Origin: Diphasiastrum complanatum
Taxonomy: Eukaryota > Streptophyta > Lycopodiopsida > Lycopodiales > Lycopodiaceae
Assembly (NCBI GenBank): GCA_029204225.1
Contig: CM055103.1
Location: 50,323,470-50,387,469 of the forward strand
Direction: 5' to 3'
Length of the DNA stretch: 64,000 nt
This document shows positions 42,601-52,793 of the stretch, in pieces (the first letter of the stretch is position 1; each line of letters begins with the position of its first letter). The notes under the pieces were generated by a model, which was given only the letters and a program-made list of their open reading frames with translations, made no database searches and had not been told where the DNA came from. The position numbers and the translations under genes are program-made.

Positions 42601-43768
42601 CCAGGACATGCGGCCAAATAATATTCTACTCACTCATGACTTTGAACCAATGGTAGGCTTCACAAGATTTCTTGGTATTGCTTATGGTTACTCTGCCTGG
42701 TGTCACTGAACTTCGCTTCTTCTCACAAAAATTAAGGCAAAACACTTTGAGATCAAACTTCAGAAAACCTTTTCCTGAATACGTTTCAACTATTTAATAG
42801 GTGGGAGGTTTTGAACTAGCAAGATGGCAACCTGATAAAGGTTTTGGAGTTGAAACTAAAATACAGAAATCATTTGGGTACGTTCTCTTTCATCATTCCC
42901 TCGTTGAGATTCCTCGTGAAGGTATGTTAGCACGTATAGATAACAGATTCAAGCATCGATAAGATGAATGAACCTTTGAAGTTATTATGCTTCTGTCAGA
43001 TGGATTCTTATCCAGGCCTTGTTACTATGACCTTACAGATATCTATCACCTGAATATTCCTTGAATGGCCAAATCGCGGTTAAGACAGATGTATTTTCTT
43101 TTGGAGTTGTACTGTTGGAGATTGCTACAGGAAAAAAGGCTATTGATTTTGCACGTCCTAAAGGACAACAGTGTCTTACTGAATGGGTTTGTTTTCAATC
43201 CTTTCAAGTGATAAGTATCTCTAAACGTTCATCCATGATTCCCTAACCATTATTCTTAAGAAGATCATTGCTCACTTGTCACATTCTTAATGACTACCTA
43301 AAGTGTGGATTGCTATGAGATCACAGGCACGCCCATTGTTGGAAGCACAAAGTTACGATGAACTAGCTGACACACAGCTCGTAAATAGATACAATAACTA
43401 CGAGATGCAACGCATGCTCTACACGGCATATGTTTGTATAAGTCCAGATCCTCTTTTGCGACCAAGCATGTCTCAGGTCACTTGAAAGCTCTAGTCTTTA
43501 TGCTTTAGCAGCTTTAGTCCTCCCCTGCATGTTTGAAGTTCTAGTTCTCCTCTGGAACAGTTACATGCTTCAAGTCAATGCATATATACAGGCGCTGGAA
43601 CTTGTTACAAGTGGATCTACTGCTTGATAGGGTAGTTAATTTTTGTCTACCAATGATGTTAAGCTATTGATGATTTGTGGTGACAATCTATGAGAAATAA
43701 CTTTGTTGTTGCAGGTCGTTCGCATGTTGGAAGGAAATGTATTGCATGATAGAGATCTGTCTGCCTAA
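36631..43768 (+). CDS. USP-domain kinase-like protein with amplified linker exons (probable pseudokinase)
   Basis: Exons 36631-36907, 37330-37460, 37595-37689, 38037-38596, 38885-39331, 40328-41122, 42492-42652, 42801-42877, 43039-43186, 43327-43476 and 43715-43768 join in frame at GT-AG sites to 964 codons. The broken exon 39512-39960 is left out. The N-terminal ~200 residues form a universal-stress-protein domain ([38 protein letters not shown]). Next come linker repeats (about 215-530), [11 protein letters not shown] and a kinase-like domain ([16 protein letters not shown] onward). The family matches plant 'inactive protein kinase SELMODRAFT_444075-like' proteins. Lys about 710 (MVAVKQ) is kept. 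HRD is HQD (805-807), and DFG reads GFE (825-827), so catalysis is unlikely. The C-terminal tail is short. The start is the first ATG before the USP domain. Splicing is predicted, and the exon 1 donor is the weakest call. Confidence 0.85.
38220..38596 (+). repeat. Amplified linker exon unit, copy E4 (intact)
   Basis: The 3' part of exon 4 carries the repeat from [15 protein letters not shown] to [15 protein letters not shown], ending at a phase-1 donor (AAAG|GTACTA). The 5' part of the same exon encodes the end of the USP domain, so this copy is fused to it. The frame is open. Confidence 0.85.
38885..39331 (+). repeat. Amplified linker exon unit, copy E5 (intact)
   Basis: A complete 447-nt exon (149 codons) between phase-1 introns. 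It begins [18 protein letters not shown], has [11 protein letters not shown] in place of [12 protein letters not shown], and ends [15 protein letters not shown]. Because both introns are phase 1, it can be inserted or skipped without changing the frame. Confidence 0.85.
39512..39960 (+). pseudogene. Amplified linker exon unit, copy E6 (frameshifted)
   Basis: Same layout and splice-site context as E5, but 449 nt long. A five-base loss after AGAAGGGT (near 39582) and an extra T in the T-run near 39680 shift the frame and bring a stop (TAA near 39622). The rest is close to intact copies ([20 protein letters not shown]). Inclusion would break the protein; skipping keeps the frame. Confidence 0.75.
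40328..40406 (+). repeat. Start of the linker exon unit fused to the kinase exon (E7)
   Basis: The first ~26 codons of the kinase exon ([17 protein letters not shown] onward) match the start of the amplified unit. The match stops at CCACAG|GTGAAC, which itself looks like a splice donor. After that the exon continues with unrelated linker and the kinase N-lobe. Confidence 0.7.
41123..42491 (+). other. Intron within the kinase domain
   Basis: A 1.37-kb intron, GT at 41123 to AG at 42491. Its last ~330 bp (about 42155-42486) reappear almost unchanged at 63675-64000. Confidence 0.8.
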
Positions 43769-44522
43769 TCACCATGGTGCTATGATCCAAAACCCGAGCT
43801 CATGTTTTTTCTGGTACTGGGAAAGCAAGTAACATCTCTAAAGGTTTTTTGATATCAGCAAAGGCTTCTACTCAAATCTCAAGTTCAGGGAATATATCTC
43901 AGTCCTTTGAGCCCATTTTCCACAATGGAAGAATCTGTCATGATTTCTAGAGTCCATGTGCCGGCAGCCGCACCATGAAGCTTTGATTCACAATGACTTG
44001 CTTTCAACTTGAAAAAGAACATCAACCCATATGAGAATTATTTGACTTTTCGTTCATGTCCTCTTATTATCTTTGCCCTCAATAGAAATCATTGGCTACA
44101 ACAGTTCAAAGCACCTCTGCTAGTCGTGATCTTCAAGAACTTCAACGATTTGAAATAAAGCTATTCACAATCTGTCTGATCTTACTAGCTATATTTAAGG
44201 GGAATAAGGAGCTTCTATCTCTTCTGAGGGAAGGTATATGTGCCCTCGGATAATTTTGCAGCATTGAACATGTTTTCTTATTGGGCTTAGTAAAACTTGT
44301 GCTATACGTATGACTAAAATCACAAATAAGGACAATCAACTCAGCTCTTATCCCTAAAGAGTAAAGTTAGCACTCAGCACACAACTTAGACATGGATAAA
44401 ATCCGTGTCTTGCATAGCAACATAAACTTCAAAAAATGTCAGTCTTTTGTGAAATGAGACTTTAAAGAGCATAGCTCCCAAGTTATTTTCCATGTGACTC
44501 TACCTATTTTTGGCTGTCCTTA
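43769..44522. other. 3' flank of the pseudokinase gene, no further gene recognised
   Basis: Presumably contains the 3' UTR. No polyadenylation site could be assigned with confidence. Confidence 0.4.
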
Positions 44523-44818
44523 TTTTCAGCACCCTGACGGGTGCTAGCACGCGTCACGGTGCGCCAGGCAGGGATGCACTTTTTTTAAAAAAAAATTGGT
44601 TGCCCAGGTGCCACATGTCGGGCAACCAGTATTTATCCCATAATCAAATCTTTGGGATAAATTAGTAACAATATATAACTGAACGAACCTGGTTACTCAC
44701 GTTGTGCAAGCGGGTGTGAAGCCACCCGGTGCCACTGCCCGGCGCCCGCCCGCGACCTTTTGCCTAGGCCCTGGCTGGCGCACCCTGGCGCGTGCCAGCA
44801 CCCGTCAGGGTGCGAAAA
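44523..44818. mobile_element. GC-rich MITE with ~45-bp terminal inverted repeats
   Basis: The left end TTTTCAGCACCCTGACGGGT is mirrored by the right end, whose complement reads TTTTCGCACCCTGACGGGT. The inverted similarity continues for about 45 bp with few mismatches. TTA at 44520-44522 and TTA at 44819-44821 form a candidate 3-bp target-site duplication, as in PIF/Harbinger elements. There is no coding capacity. An internal hairpin (GGTTGCCC...GGGCAACC) is present. CpG and GC content are far above the surroundings. Confidence 0.7.
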
Positions 44819-44958
44819 TTATGCGAAGCCCCTATTTTTGAGCCATTTTCAGCTTAGCAACATCACTCAAAAGACATACAGGTAATATAAAGCCTTTGTA
44901 TATAGTGTGTTTGATTCTCATTTTAATATGTAAGCTTGAGAGTTCACTCCAAAGTTGG

Positions 44959-45700
<742 letters not shown>

Positions 45701-46433
45701 TAACCAAACGGATTTTAGGTTTCATAATGGTTTATGCACAACTTTTCCTAAACTAGCATGGTTAAAGTGAGATTTCTACATATAATGTTGTGTGATGTGC
45801 ACTCAATTTAGCTAAAGGCCATAGATCCATTTATGTCATTATTGGATCAGGTTGCAAGCTGAAATTGGAGAAAGTGCCAAATCTACTGCTAGTTTTGAGG
45901 GTGCCACTAATTCTAGTAACAGGTGAAGTGGAGTCTTGATCAAATCTTGCAATTTCGTGTGTAGAAAGTGGATCTTTGTGATCATATGCATGTTTTAGGT
46001 CAAATCGGTCAAAAGCCGATTTTTGTCTCTATTGATTTGTTCATTGATACAAAAGTCCTATCTTGTGGAGAATAGGGCATTCTTCTAGAATCTAGATCAA
46101 GATTGCTAGTTTTGCATATAGATTTTGATTTATAGTATAGTATTAATTTTTATGAATCTCAAATTTTCAATAGAATCTCTTGTGGCAAAGGATTCTACAA
46201 TTTTCAAGAGTGTTTTCAAGATCTTTTAGGTTCAAGATTCATTCTATTGTGTTGTGATCATTAATTGATCAAGATTATCTCATTCTATGTACATGTTGAC
46301 TAGTTGTGAGAAAGAAAGACATTTGAGTAGTTCCAAATCTTTGTGATTTCATCTTGATTTCATTTGTTGAAGATTCAAGTGAGTGCTAAGTGCATTGGAA
46401 GAGGTTTGAAGAAGATTCATCAATCATTGCAGC
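45701..46433 (+). other. Leader-like stretch before the copia gag start
   Basis: No coding region recognised. By position it is the untranslated leader of the copia remnant. Confidence 0.35.
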
Positions 46434-46571
46434 ATGGCAACAAATAGTGGTTTCATGTTGCAGAGCACTGATAGGCTTACCTTAAGCAACTATTCAACTT
46501 GGAAGGTGAGGATGGAGTCCTTACCTGAAATGAATGAGTTGATGGACATTATTGTGGAGAAGAGATCTTAA
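46434..46571 (+). pseudogene. Copia gag N-terminus, truncated
   Basis: A short frame from ATG with FMLQSTDRLTLSNYSTWKVR resembles the N-terminus of copia gag (the NY-xW-xRM motif). It stops after 45 codons at TAA, and the rest of gag is missing. Confidence 0.6.
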
Positions 46572-46799
46572 GCACCTCAATATCAATTGAGGTATTTAGG
46601 GGGCAAAGACATAAAAAAATACCAAAAATTCTACCAAATTTCTAACAAAATTTTAAAATATGTAAAAACTGAAGTATTCAAAAATTTTCCTAAACGTTGT
46701 AGCAAACAACAATTAGAAAGGGCCCAAGTAGTACAATTTAATCATATTTGTGCAAAATGTAATACAAAATCTAGATTTTATATCATCATCTGTGTCCAC

Positions 46800-47300
46800 G
46801 CCTTCAGATTTCAACATCATCGATTTCATCATTAGAAGGTGAAGAAGTGGAAGATCCATCCTCCTCGTTACTATCAATCAAACCATTATCTTCATCCCTA
46901 TGTAATCCAAAGCTTCCACACATGTCGTTGTTCTTCTTGATGAAGGTCCAACTTCAACAACACATTCTTTTCTTGGAAGCAGACAAATGATTTCCTTTGT
47001 TGTTTTTCAAAAGTGACTTGAATTCGTTAGTTCAAAATCATAAACAACTTCCTCAAGGACAAGGTGACTTATGTGGGGCCGATTTTTGGTTGCACGACTT
47101 TTTCCTTTACCATTCAAGAACATACTTTCTTATGTATGCATCATAATGCTTTGTTCGATACCAATGTGCATTAATAGATACAATTTCTCCATTCTCATAC
47201 TTTGACAAATCGACAACCTTGCATAACCCAAAGGGATGGCCAAGAATATAATCATCTGCAAGTGTGGCAGCCATTGTACCCACCTTGATTTCTTGCACAT
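46800..47300 (-). other. Unrecognised minus-strand coding remnant
   Basis: A 63-codon frame (47298-47107) contains VDLSKYENGEIVSINAHWYR. After a stop, a second frame reads THLVLEEVVYDFELTN-like text and ends in an acidic Asp/Glu/Ser stretch near 46840. It looks like the C-terminal half of a transposon or host protein that I cannot name. Confidence 0.3.
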
Positions 47301-47462
47301 TTCCCTTCCAAATGCTAGCAAGTTCTTCTTGTCTTTAATGAGATTTGTGAGTGCCGAAATACATCTCTCTTTAAGGAACATAGATCATTTGCTAAATATT
47401 TTAGGAATAGTAAAAACCTCATTAATTGTTGCATTACTATCTGAGGCCCAATAAAATGGTAT

Positions 47463-47640
47463 TGCTCTCATCTTTATCTTTTTTTGTCTATATTTTTGTA
47501 GCACTGTGCTCAAAATTGATTGGGAACATAGACCCCGCTCAGTCACTGAAGAAAGAATATACAATAAATAGCATGTGCAAAGGTGTCGGAAACATGAAAG
47601 ACAACTATTGCTTTTGCTTTGTTAGAAGAGAGTGATGAGT
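47463..47640. repeat. Flank shared by two chromovirus copies, copy 2
   Basis: Matches 30010-30170, outside the LTR. Confidence 0.75.
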
Positions 47641-47654
47641 ATAGACGTTAGTAT

Positions 47655-48171
47655 AAGGGAAGCTCCTTAGATCCTATTTGCAAATCACAAACACAATGAT
47701 AACACACTATGGAGAAACCACTCAACCAAGTAGAAACATCCAATCAAACTCTAGAAGCCTCACCCCCAAGCCAAGGAACAAGAAGCATGAATGTAGAGTG
47801 AGAGCCTGACAATGAATCCAAAACCATGATGAGGAGTAGGGCGAGTTTGGACCCAATATATAGAGCCAAAAGCAACCTAGGCACATAGCCATGCATAGCC
47901 CTAAATTCCCTATACATAGATTCACCTAGAATAGAGTCCTAAGCATGGACCAACTGTTCATAGAATTGCTATTGATAACTCTACACATGCATACACTGTC
48001 TCATACCTTGTCTAAACTCCATTTAGTGTGTTCTGGGCCTCACAAGGATATTAGTTAATCTCGGGTCACATCCAATATGATGTGGCATAACTAACAGCTT
48101 GTTTCACTTGAGTACCGTGTATCCAAGGCTAGGAGTATACTGTATCCTATGTACTGGTCATGGACATAACA
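47655..48171 (-). repeat. Ty3/gypsy chromovirus LTR (copy G2)
   Basis: Full-length match to G1 and G3. The right border at 48171 (…CATAACA) is fixed by the polypurine tract complement ATTCTTCCCTCC that follows. The left border is approximate. Confidence 0.8.
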
Positions 48172-48199
48172 TTCTTCCCTCCTTAAACTGCTTCTATCC

Positions 48200-48979
48200 T
48201 TAGAAGCTAAACTTCGAAAAATTCTTCTTTATGCTATCAACTCTCTCCCAAAAATCATTATCCTCAATGCAACCCTTCCACCGAATTAAGCACTCAGAGA
48301 TAGAATGATTTCTCAATTGTTTATCTCTGGTTCTGAGCACTTTCTCAGGTTCCAAAGGTACAGTAAGCGGCAAATCTTCCAAATGGGATACAACGGGCAG
48401 ACTAGGTTGATTTCTCTTTTTCTTTTTATCAACAAATCTGTTTGTTAGATTATTAAGTGGTGCTGCTAATTTAGCATAGTCCTCAATAAATCTCTTGAAG
48501 AAAAGTGTAAAACCTAAAAATGACTTTACTTGCCTCACAGTTCCCGGAATTGGCCATTCACTCACAATCTTGATTTTATTCTCATCAATCTTGATCCCAT
48601 TTACAATGATCTTATGACCGAGATAAAGTAGCTCTTGCTTAAAGAATTCCCACTTGGACTCTTTAGCATAGAGTAACTCCTGACGAAGTTTCATCAAGAC
48701 GATTTTTAAGTGTTCTACGTGTTCCATCAAGGATTTACTATAAACGAGAATATCGTCTAAGAATACAACCACAAATTTCCCCAAATATGGATGAAACAAA
48801 TCATTCATCATTTGTTGGAACGTTGTTGGAGCATTTGTTAATCCAAATGGCAACACTAAGAATTCATAATGACCAATTCTAAAACGAAATCCTGTCTTTT
48901 GGACATCTTCCGACTTAATTCTTATTTGATGGTACTCTGTCCTAAGATCTATCTTGGTGAAATACCGTGCTCCACCCAA
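48200..48979 (-). pseudogene. Chromovirus reverse transcriptase fused in frame to chromodomain
   Basis: An open frame of 259 codons. RT blocks are ARYFTKIDLRTEYHQIRI, HYEFLVLPFGLTNAPTTF, FLDDILVYSKS (catalytic DD), LLYAKESKWEFF and YLGHKI. After FVDKKKKRN the frame passes straight into linker and the chromodomain (ISECLIRWKGCIEDNDFWE). RNase H and integrase, normally between them, are gone. The deletion kept the frame, and G1 retains the missing parts. Confidence 0.85.
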
Positions 48980-49019
48980 GCGATCTACAAAGTAGTAATT
49001 TTCCTTGTGGAATTGATTT

Positions 49020-49197
49020 CAGAATGTTTCTTACATTTCCTGAGTGGTATGTTGTGCATATACTCTAGTGTTTTTTAATGATTAAGTATGGTTTTGGAAT
49101 CCTGTAAATTATGATTGACAAATCATAAGATTCTAAATATTTATGATTGAAGGATCATAGATTGATACTTAAATATCATTAAAAGAATATAAGGAAA
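49020..49197 (+). repeat. AT-rich block with repeated ATTATGATTGAC/AATCATAA hairpins
   Basis: Matches the reverse complement of 59645-59830. Shared landmarks in order are TTTCCTGAGT, CATATACTC-AGT, AATGATTAAGTATG, AAATTATGATTGAC and CTAAATATTTATG. It lies next to chromovirus sequence in both places but is not part of the G1 copy, so it may be a separate small insertion. Confidence 0.55.
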
Positions 49198-49382
49198 TGT
49201 CAGCCAAAGGATTCACTCAAGTCCAAGGAGTGGATTATCAAGAAATTTTTAGTCCTGTCGTCAAGATGCAGTCAATCAGGACTCTGGTTGTGTTAGTAGC
49301 CACGGAAGACCTCGAAATACACCAAATGGATGTCAAGACAACATTTCTTAAGGAGAGAAGGGAGGGAGTAATCGAAGTGTAA
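49197..49382 (+). mobile_element. Copia reverse transcriptase fragment
   Basis: KGFTQVQGVDYQEIFSPVVK and LEIHQMDVKTTFL are the canonical N-terminal blocks of copia RT. The frame ends after 61 codons. It precedes an integrase piece, which is the reverse of copia order, so it comes from a rearrangement or a different copy. Confidence 0.85.
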
Positions 49383-49419
49383 ACGTGTGTGTGTGTTTTG
49401 CATTTTGCATTGATTTCTC

Positions 49420-49882
49420 TCAAACAAAACACCATTCGAAGTTTGGACAGGTACCAAACCTTCTTTATCAAACTTACGAGTTTTTGGATGTACTGCTTAT
49501 GCACAAATTCCTCATGATCTCAAGAAGAAGCTCGACTTCCAAAGTATCAAATGTATTTTGATCAGCTACACTACTTCAGATCAAGCTTATAAGTTGTTCG
49601 ATCCCATTGAGTTGAAGATATTCACTAGTCAGTATGTCGTCTTCATCGAATATCAGTTTATCAACCTCAAGGGAAAAGGCAAAGCCCATGTAGCCGACTT
49701 GTCTGACTCATTGAACTTCAAGGTTCCTCAGTCGACTATTCCCATTGAAGGTCCAAGCTCATCTACTTTTGACGAACAACATATCAATGGCAAAACTGAT
49801 GATGATGATGTCGCGGTTCAGCAACTACAACATGATGAAAATGATCAACTTCCTCTATTTCCCAGAAGATCATCAAGAACTA
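49420..49882 (+). mobile_element. Copia integrase C-terminal region
   Basis: KTPFEVWTGTKPSL, LRVFGCTAYAQIPHDLKKKL and KLFDPIELKIFTSQYVVF are the classic copia integrase-end blocks, followed by a Ser/Asp-rich linker to RRSSRT. The frame is open until it runs into the LTR at 49883. Confidence 0.85.
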
Positions 49883-50278
49883 TGTTGGGGGTATTCCCAA
49901 CAAAGTTTAAATAAATAAAATCATCCAATAAAATGTGTTGCGAGGGCATGGCATCCTGCGCGCGTAAGCCCATGGCCCAATAAGCACACAAGCTTAAGTG
50001 TAAATAAAATAAAACTGATTTGGGCCTTGGAATTAAAATGAAACTAGAGGCCCAAAGTCATTTTTAAACTTAGAGATTACTTTTTAGAGTTGGGTCCAAA
50101 TTGGGACTCACATGAATCTTGTGAATTTCAATGTACTTTTTATGGACCCTTGGATCAAGTTCGGTCCAAGATGAATAGATAGGATCAATGTGAATATTAG
50201 CCAATAGGATTGAGGGGCAAGGGCCTTCCCCATTTTATAAAAAGGCACCATTTGTACACTATTTTCATGCTTAATTGA
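49883..50278 (+). repeat. LTR-A of the gag-only element array (truncated)
   Basis: Starts TGTTGGGGGTATTCCCAACA and matches LTR-B until TTCATGCTTAATTGA, where it breaks off. The TATA box TATAAAAA at 50236-50243 is kept. The first ~150 bp differ from LTR-B at many sites, while the rest is almost identical. Confidence 0.85.
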
Positions 50279-50334
50279 CATCGGGTTGGACTTACACACG
50301 CAGGGTGCCAAATCCCTCTCACTTATTAACTAGG

Positions 50335-50682
50335 GTTAGAAGACAGTACCAGAAAATAAGACACTGGGTAAAGAAAGCATAAGCGGAGGAAAAAGAGCAA
50401 GAAATGAACAATCTCACAGAACCTCCAGTTGGCGTCGAACGGGAACCGCAAGCGGGCTCACCACTGCGCATTGATCAGAATGATCGGTTGCACCAACATG
50501 AACCACCTTTTCACATGGTAGAGCCCAAGGAACCACGCACTGAAAGGCTTACACTTCTACTGCCAAACTCAACTTCATGGAAGACGTTACGGGCTACCTG
50601 ATCCACCAGAGGCGGGCAAAGAGGACGCTTTACTAAACTGACAGAGTGCCGAGGGACCATCACTACTTTAGGTCGTGGGTCC
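50335..50682 (+). mobile_element. 3' internal tail of the gag-only element, copy 1
   Basis: Almost identical to 54310-54659, with only a few single-base differences seen. It directly precedes LTR-B, as the other copy precedes LTR-C. A 65-codon ORF in it (50404-50601) has no recognisable motif. No RT, RNase H or integrase is present. Confidence 0.8.
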
Positions 50683-51504
50683 TGTTGGGAGTATTCCCAA
50701 CAAAGTGTAAATAAATAAAATTGTCCAATAAAATGTGTTGCAAGGGCATGGCATCCTGTGCGCGTAAGCCCATGGCCCAATGAGCACGCAAGCTTAAGTG
50801 TTATTAAGATAAAATTGACTTGGGCCTTGGAATTAAAATAAAACTAGAGGCCCAAAGTCATTTTTAAACTTAGAGATTACTTTTTAGAGTTGGGTCCAAA
50901 TTGGGACTCACATGAATCTTGTGAATTTCAATGTACTTTTTATGGACCCTTGGATCAAGTTCGGTCCAAGATGAATAGATAGGATCAATGTGAATATTAG
51001 CCAATAGGATTGAGGGGCAAGGGCCTTCCCCATTTTATAAAAAGGCACCATTTGTACACTATTTTCATGCTTAATTGAGAGGAGGAGACTCTACTATTTT
51101 GAGAGCTCAAGCATCTTCATTTGCTAATCACTCTTGCTTATGCTATTTTTGTGATTGCTTGTTATTTTCATTTCTTCCATGCTTTTTGTTTGTGATTAGT
51201 TAAGGTTTCTCCATAAGCAATGACATTGAGCATTTGAGCTAACCTCCATCTCATCTCTCTCTCTTTCTCTCTTCTCTTCTCTCTTCCTCTTCTTTTCTAT
51301 CCTTTCCCTTCACCCAAAATCATGATGAATGTTAGTGTAGAGGAGAAGAGGTAAAGGAGAGTAGTGTTAGTGGTGAATAGAGTTAAGGGAGGAAGTAGGA
51401 AACTAACTAAAAATAGCATCTATGCATAGTTAGGTACCTATCCAGTGATCTAAACCTTGTTGACAGGCGGGAGGGCTATACTATGCAAGATCTTCGACCC
51501 TACA
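50683..51504 (+). repeat. LTR-B of the gag-only element array
   Basis: An 822-bp TG...CA unit, from TGTTGGGAGTATTCCCAACA to GACCCTACA. A TATA box (TATAAAAA, 51036-51043) lies about 350 bp in. The right border is set by the adjoining primer-binding site. Confidence 0.9.
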
Positions 51505-51505
51505 A

Positions 51506-51523
51506 TGGCGCCGTTGCCGGGGA
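51506..51523 (+). promoter_or_regulatory. tRNA-Asp primer-binding site
   Basis: TGGCGCCGTTGCCGGGGA is complementary to the 3' end of plant tRNA-Asp (…CCCCGGCAACGGCGCCA), the primer used by Athila/Tat/Ogre-type gypsy elements. It begins one base after LTR-B. Confidence 0.9.
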
Positions 51524-52793
51524 TAGATTTCCACTAACTAGTTTTGCTGCATTTTAGCTATTTTCTTGTTTTTTAGAGTAGTTTTAGGTAGATGTTTGGG
51601 AGTTTAGAGTTAGTTTTCTATTTTATTGTGTTTCGACTATTCACAGCTAGTGAAGGAGGTGTGACATGGTAGAGGAGGCCCTGAACATCCTCTAAGGGCT
51701 TGAAACCCAAACCAACCAGCCAAAAAACCCAAAAAACACACCAATTTGCATTTTGGAGGAAAAAAGAGCCTAAAATCTCATCAAATTTTAATATCTCCAA
51801 AACCAGTGAGAATTAGCCCTTGCATAACTGGCAACAGCTCTAGGGTACTGTCCCAGACCTACATAGAAGCCTGCAAGAGTTAGTTCCAAGCATATTGCAA
51901 AAATAAAAGAAAAATCATACAAAATTCAAAAAACCCTTAAAAAATCCAAAAAAATTCAAATCTTCATAAAAACTCTCGTAGACACCTATGAAGTTCTATC
52001 TCAGTGAGACCAGGACACAGAGAAGCTTGCGAGAGTTAGTTTGATGTCTAAGTGCCTGTGCGAGAGTTCTCAGTGAAAAAAAAGGTAGAAAAGTACCAGT
52101 GAACCCTCGCAGACACCAAAATTTTCAGTTCCAGTGGGTAGGAACTCTCACAGAGGATTTTGAAGTTTCATCTCAGTGAGACAAGGACACAGAAGAGTTT
52201 GCAAGAATCAGTTTGATTCCAGTGAGCAGAAAATTAGGTTTAAGTACTAAAAAATCACTAAAAAGTGAAGATCCATCAAATCCTTCCTGCAAGAACTCTT
52301 GTAGACCCTCTCAATCAATTTAGAATGTTAATTTCCATCAGTGATGAAGTCTGTGAGAGTTAGTTTTGAGATCCAGCTTCTGTGAACCTTGCGAGAGTTA
52401 CTTACCAAAGATCTGAGAGATATCATATTTTTTATCTACAAAAACTGCTAAAGAACCCTCGCACAAGAGAACCGTTGCAGACTACATCAGTGGAAAGATC
52501 TACATCAGATCCAGCTACTGTCAAAATCTCAGGTCAATCAATGCAAAAAGTAAGAAGTTATCCAAAAAAACCACCGTAAAGGGCCTAAATTTCACTTCCG
52601 GCCGATCAGATTGATCAGATCTTTAAGATCCAGACTGCATTCCACTGTACAAGCAAGATCCAACCACTTTGGAACCCACCATCAGATGAATCTAAAATCG
52701 GGACGATCAATAATACGAAGGATAGCAAATCAAGCACCACACCTTCCCAGATTAGCAGTTGTGCAACAAGAGACAGAACCGGAACCAGCACCA
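51524..52793 (+). other. Leader of the gag-only element
   Basis: A non-coding stretch rich in repeats of the type CTCTCGTAGACACC / AAGTTCTATCTCAGTGAGAC / GCGAGAGTTA. The same phrases recur several times between 51840 and 52500, so it is internally repetitive. Confidence 0.6.

Noticed and set aside
50404-50780. Short ORFs in the 3' tail and LTR of the gag-only element as an envelope or accessory gene
   Set aside because: Their frames are unrelated between strands, have no membrane or signal segments, and are duplicated only because the element is duplicated.
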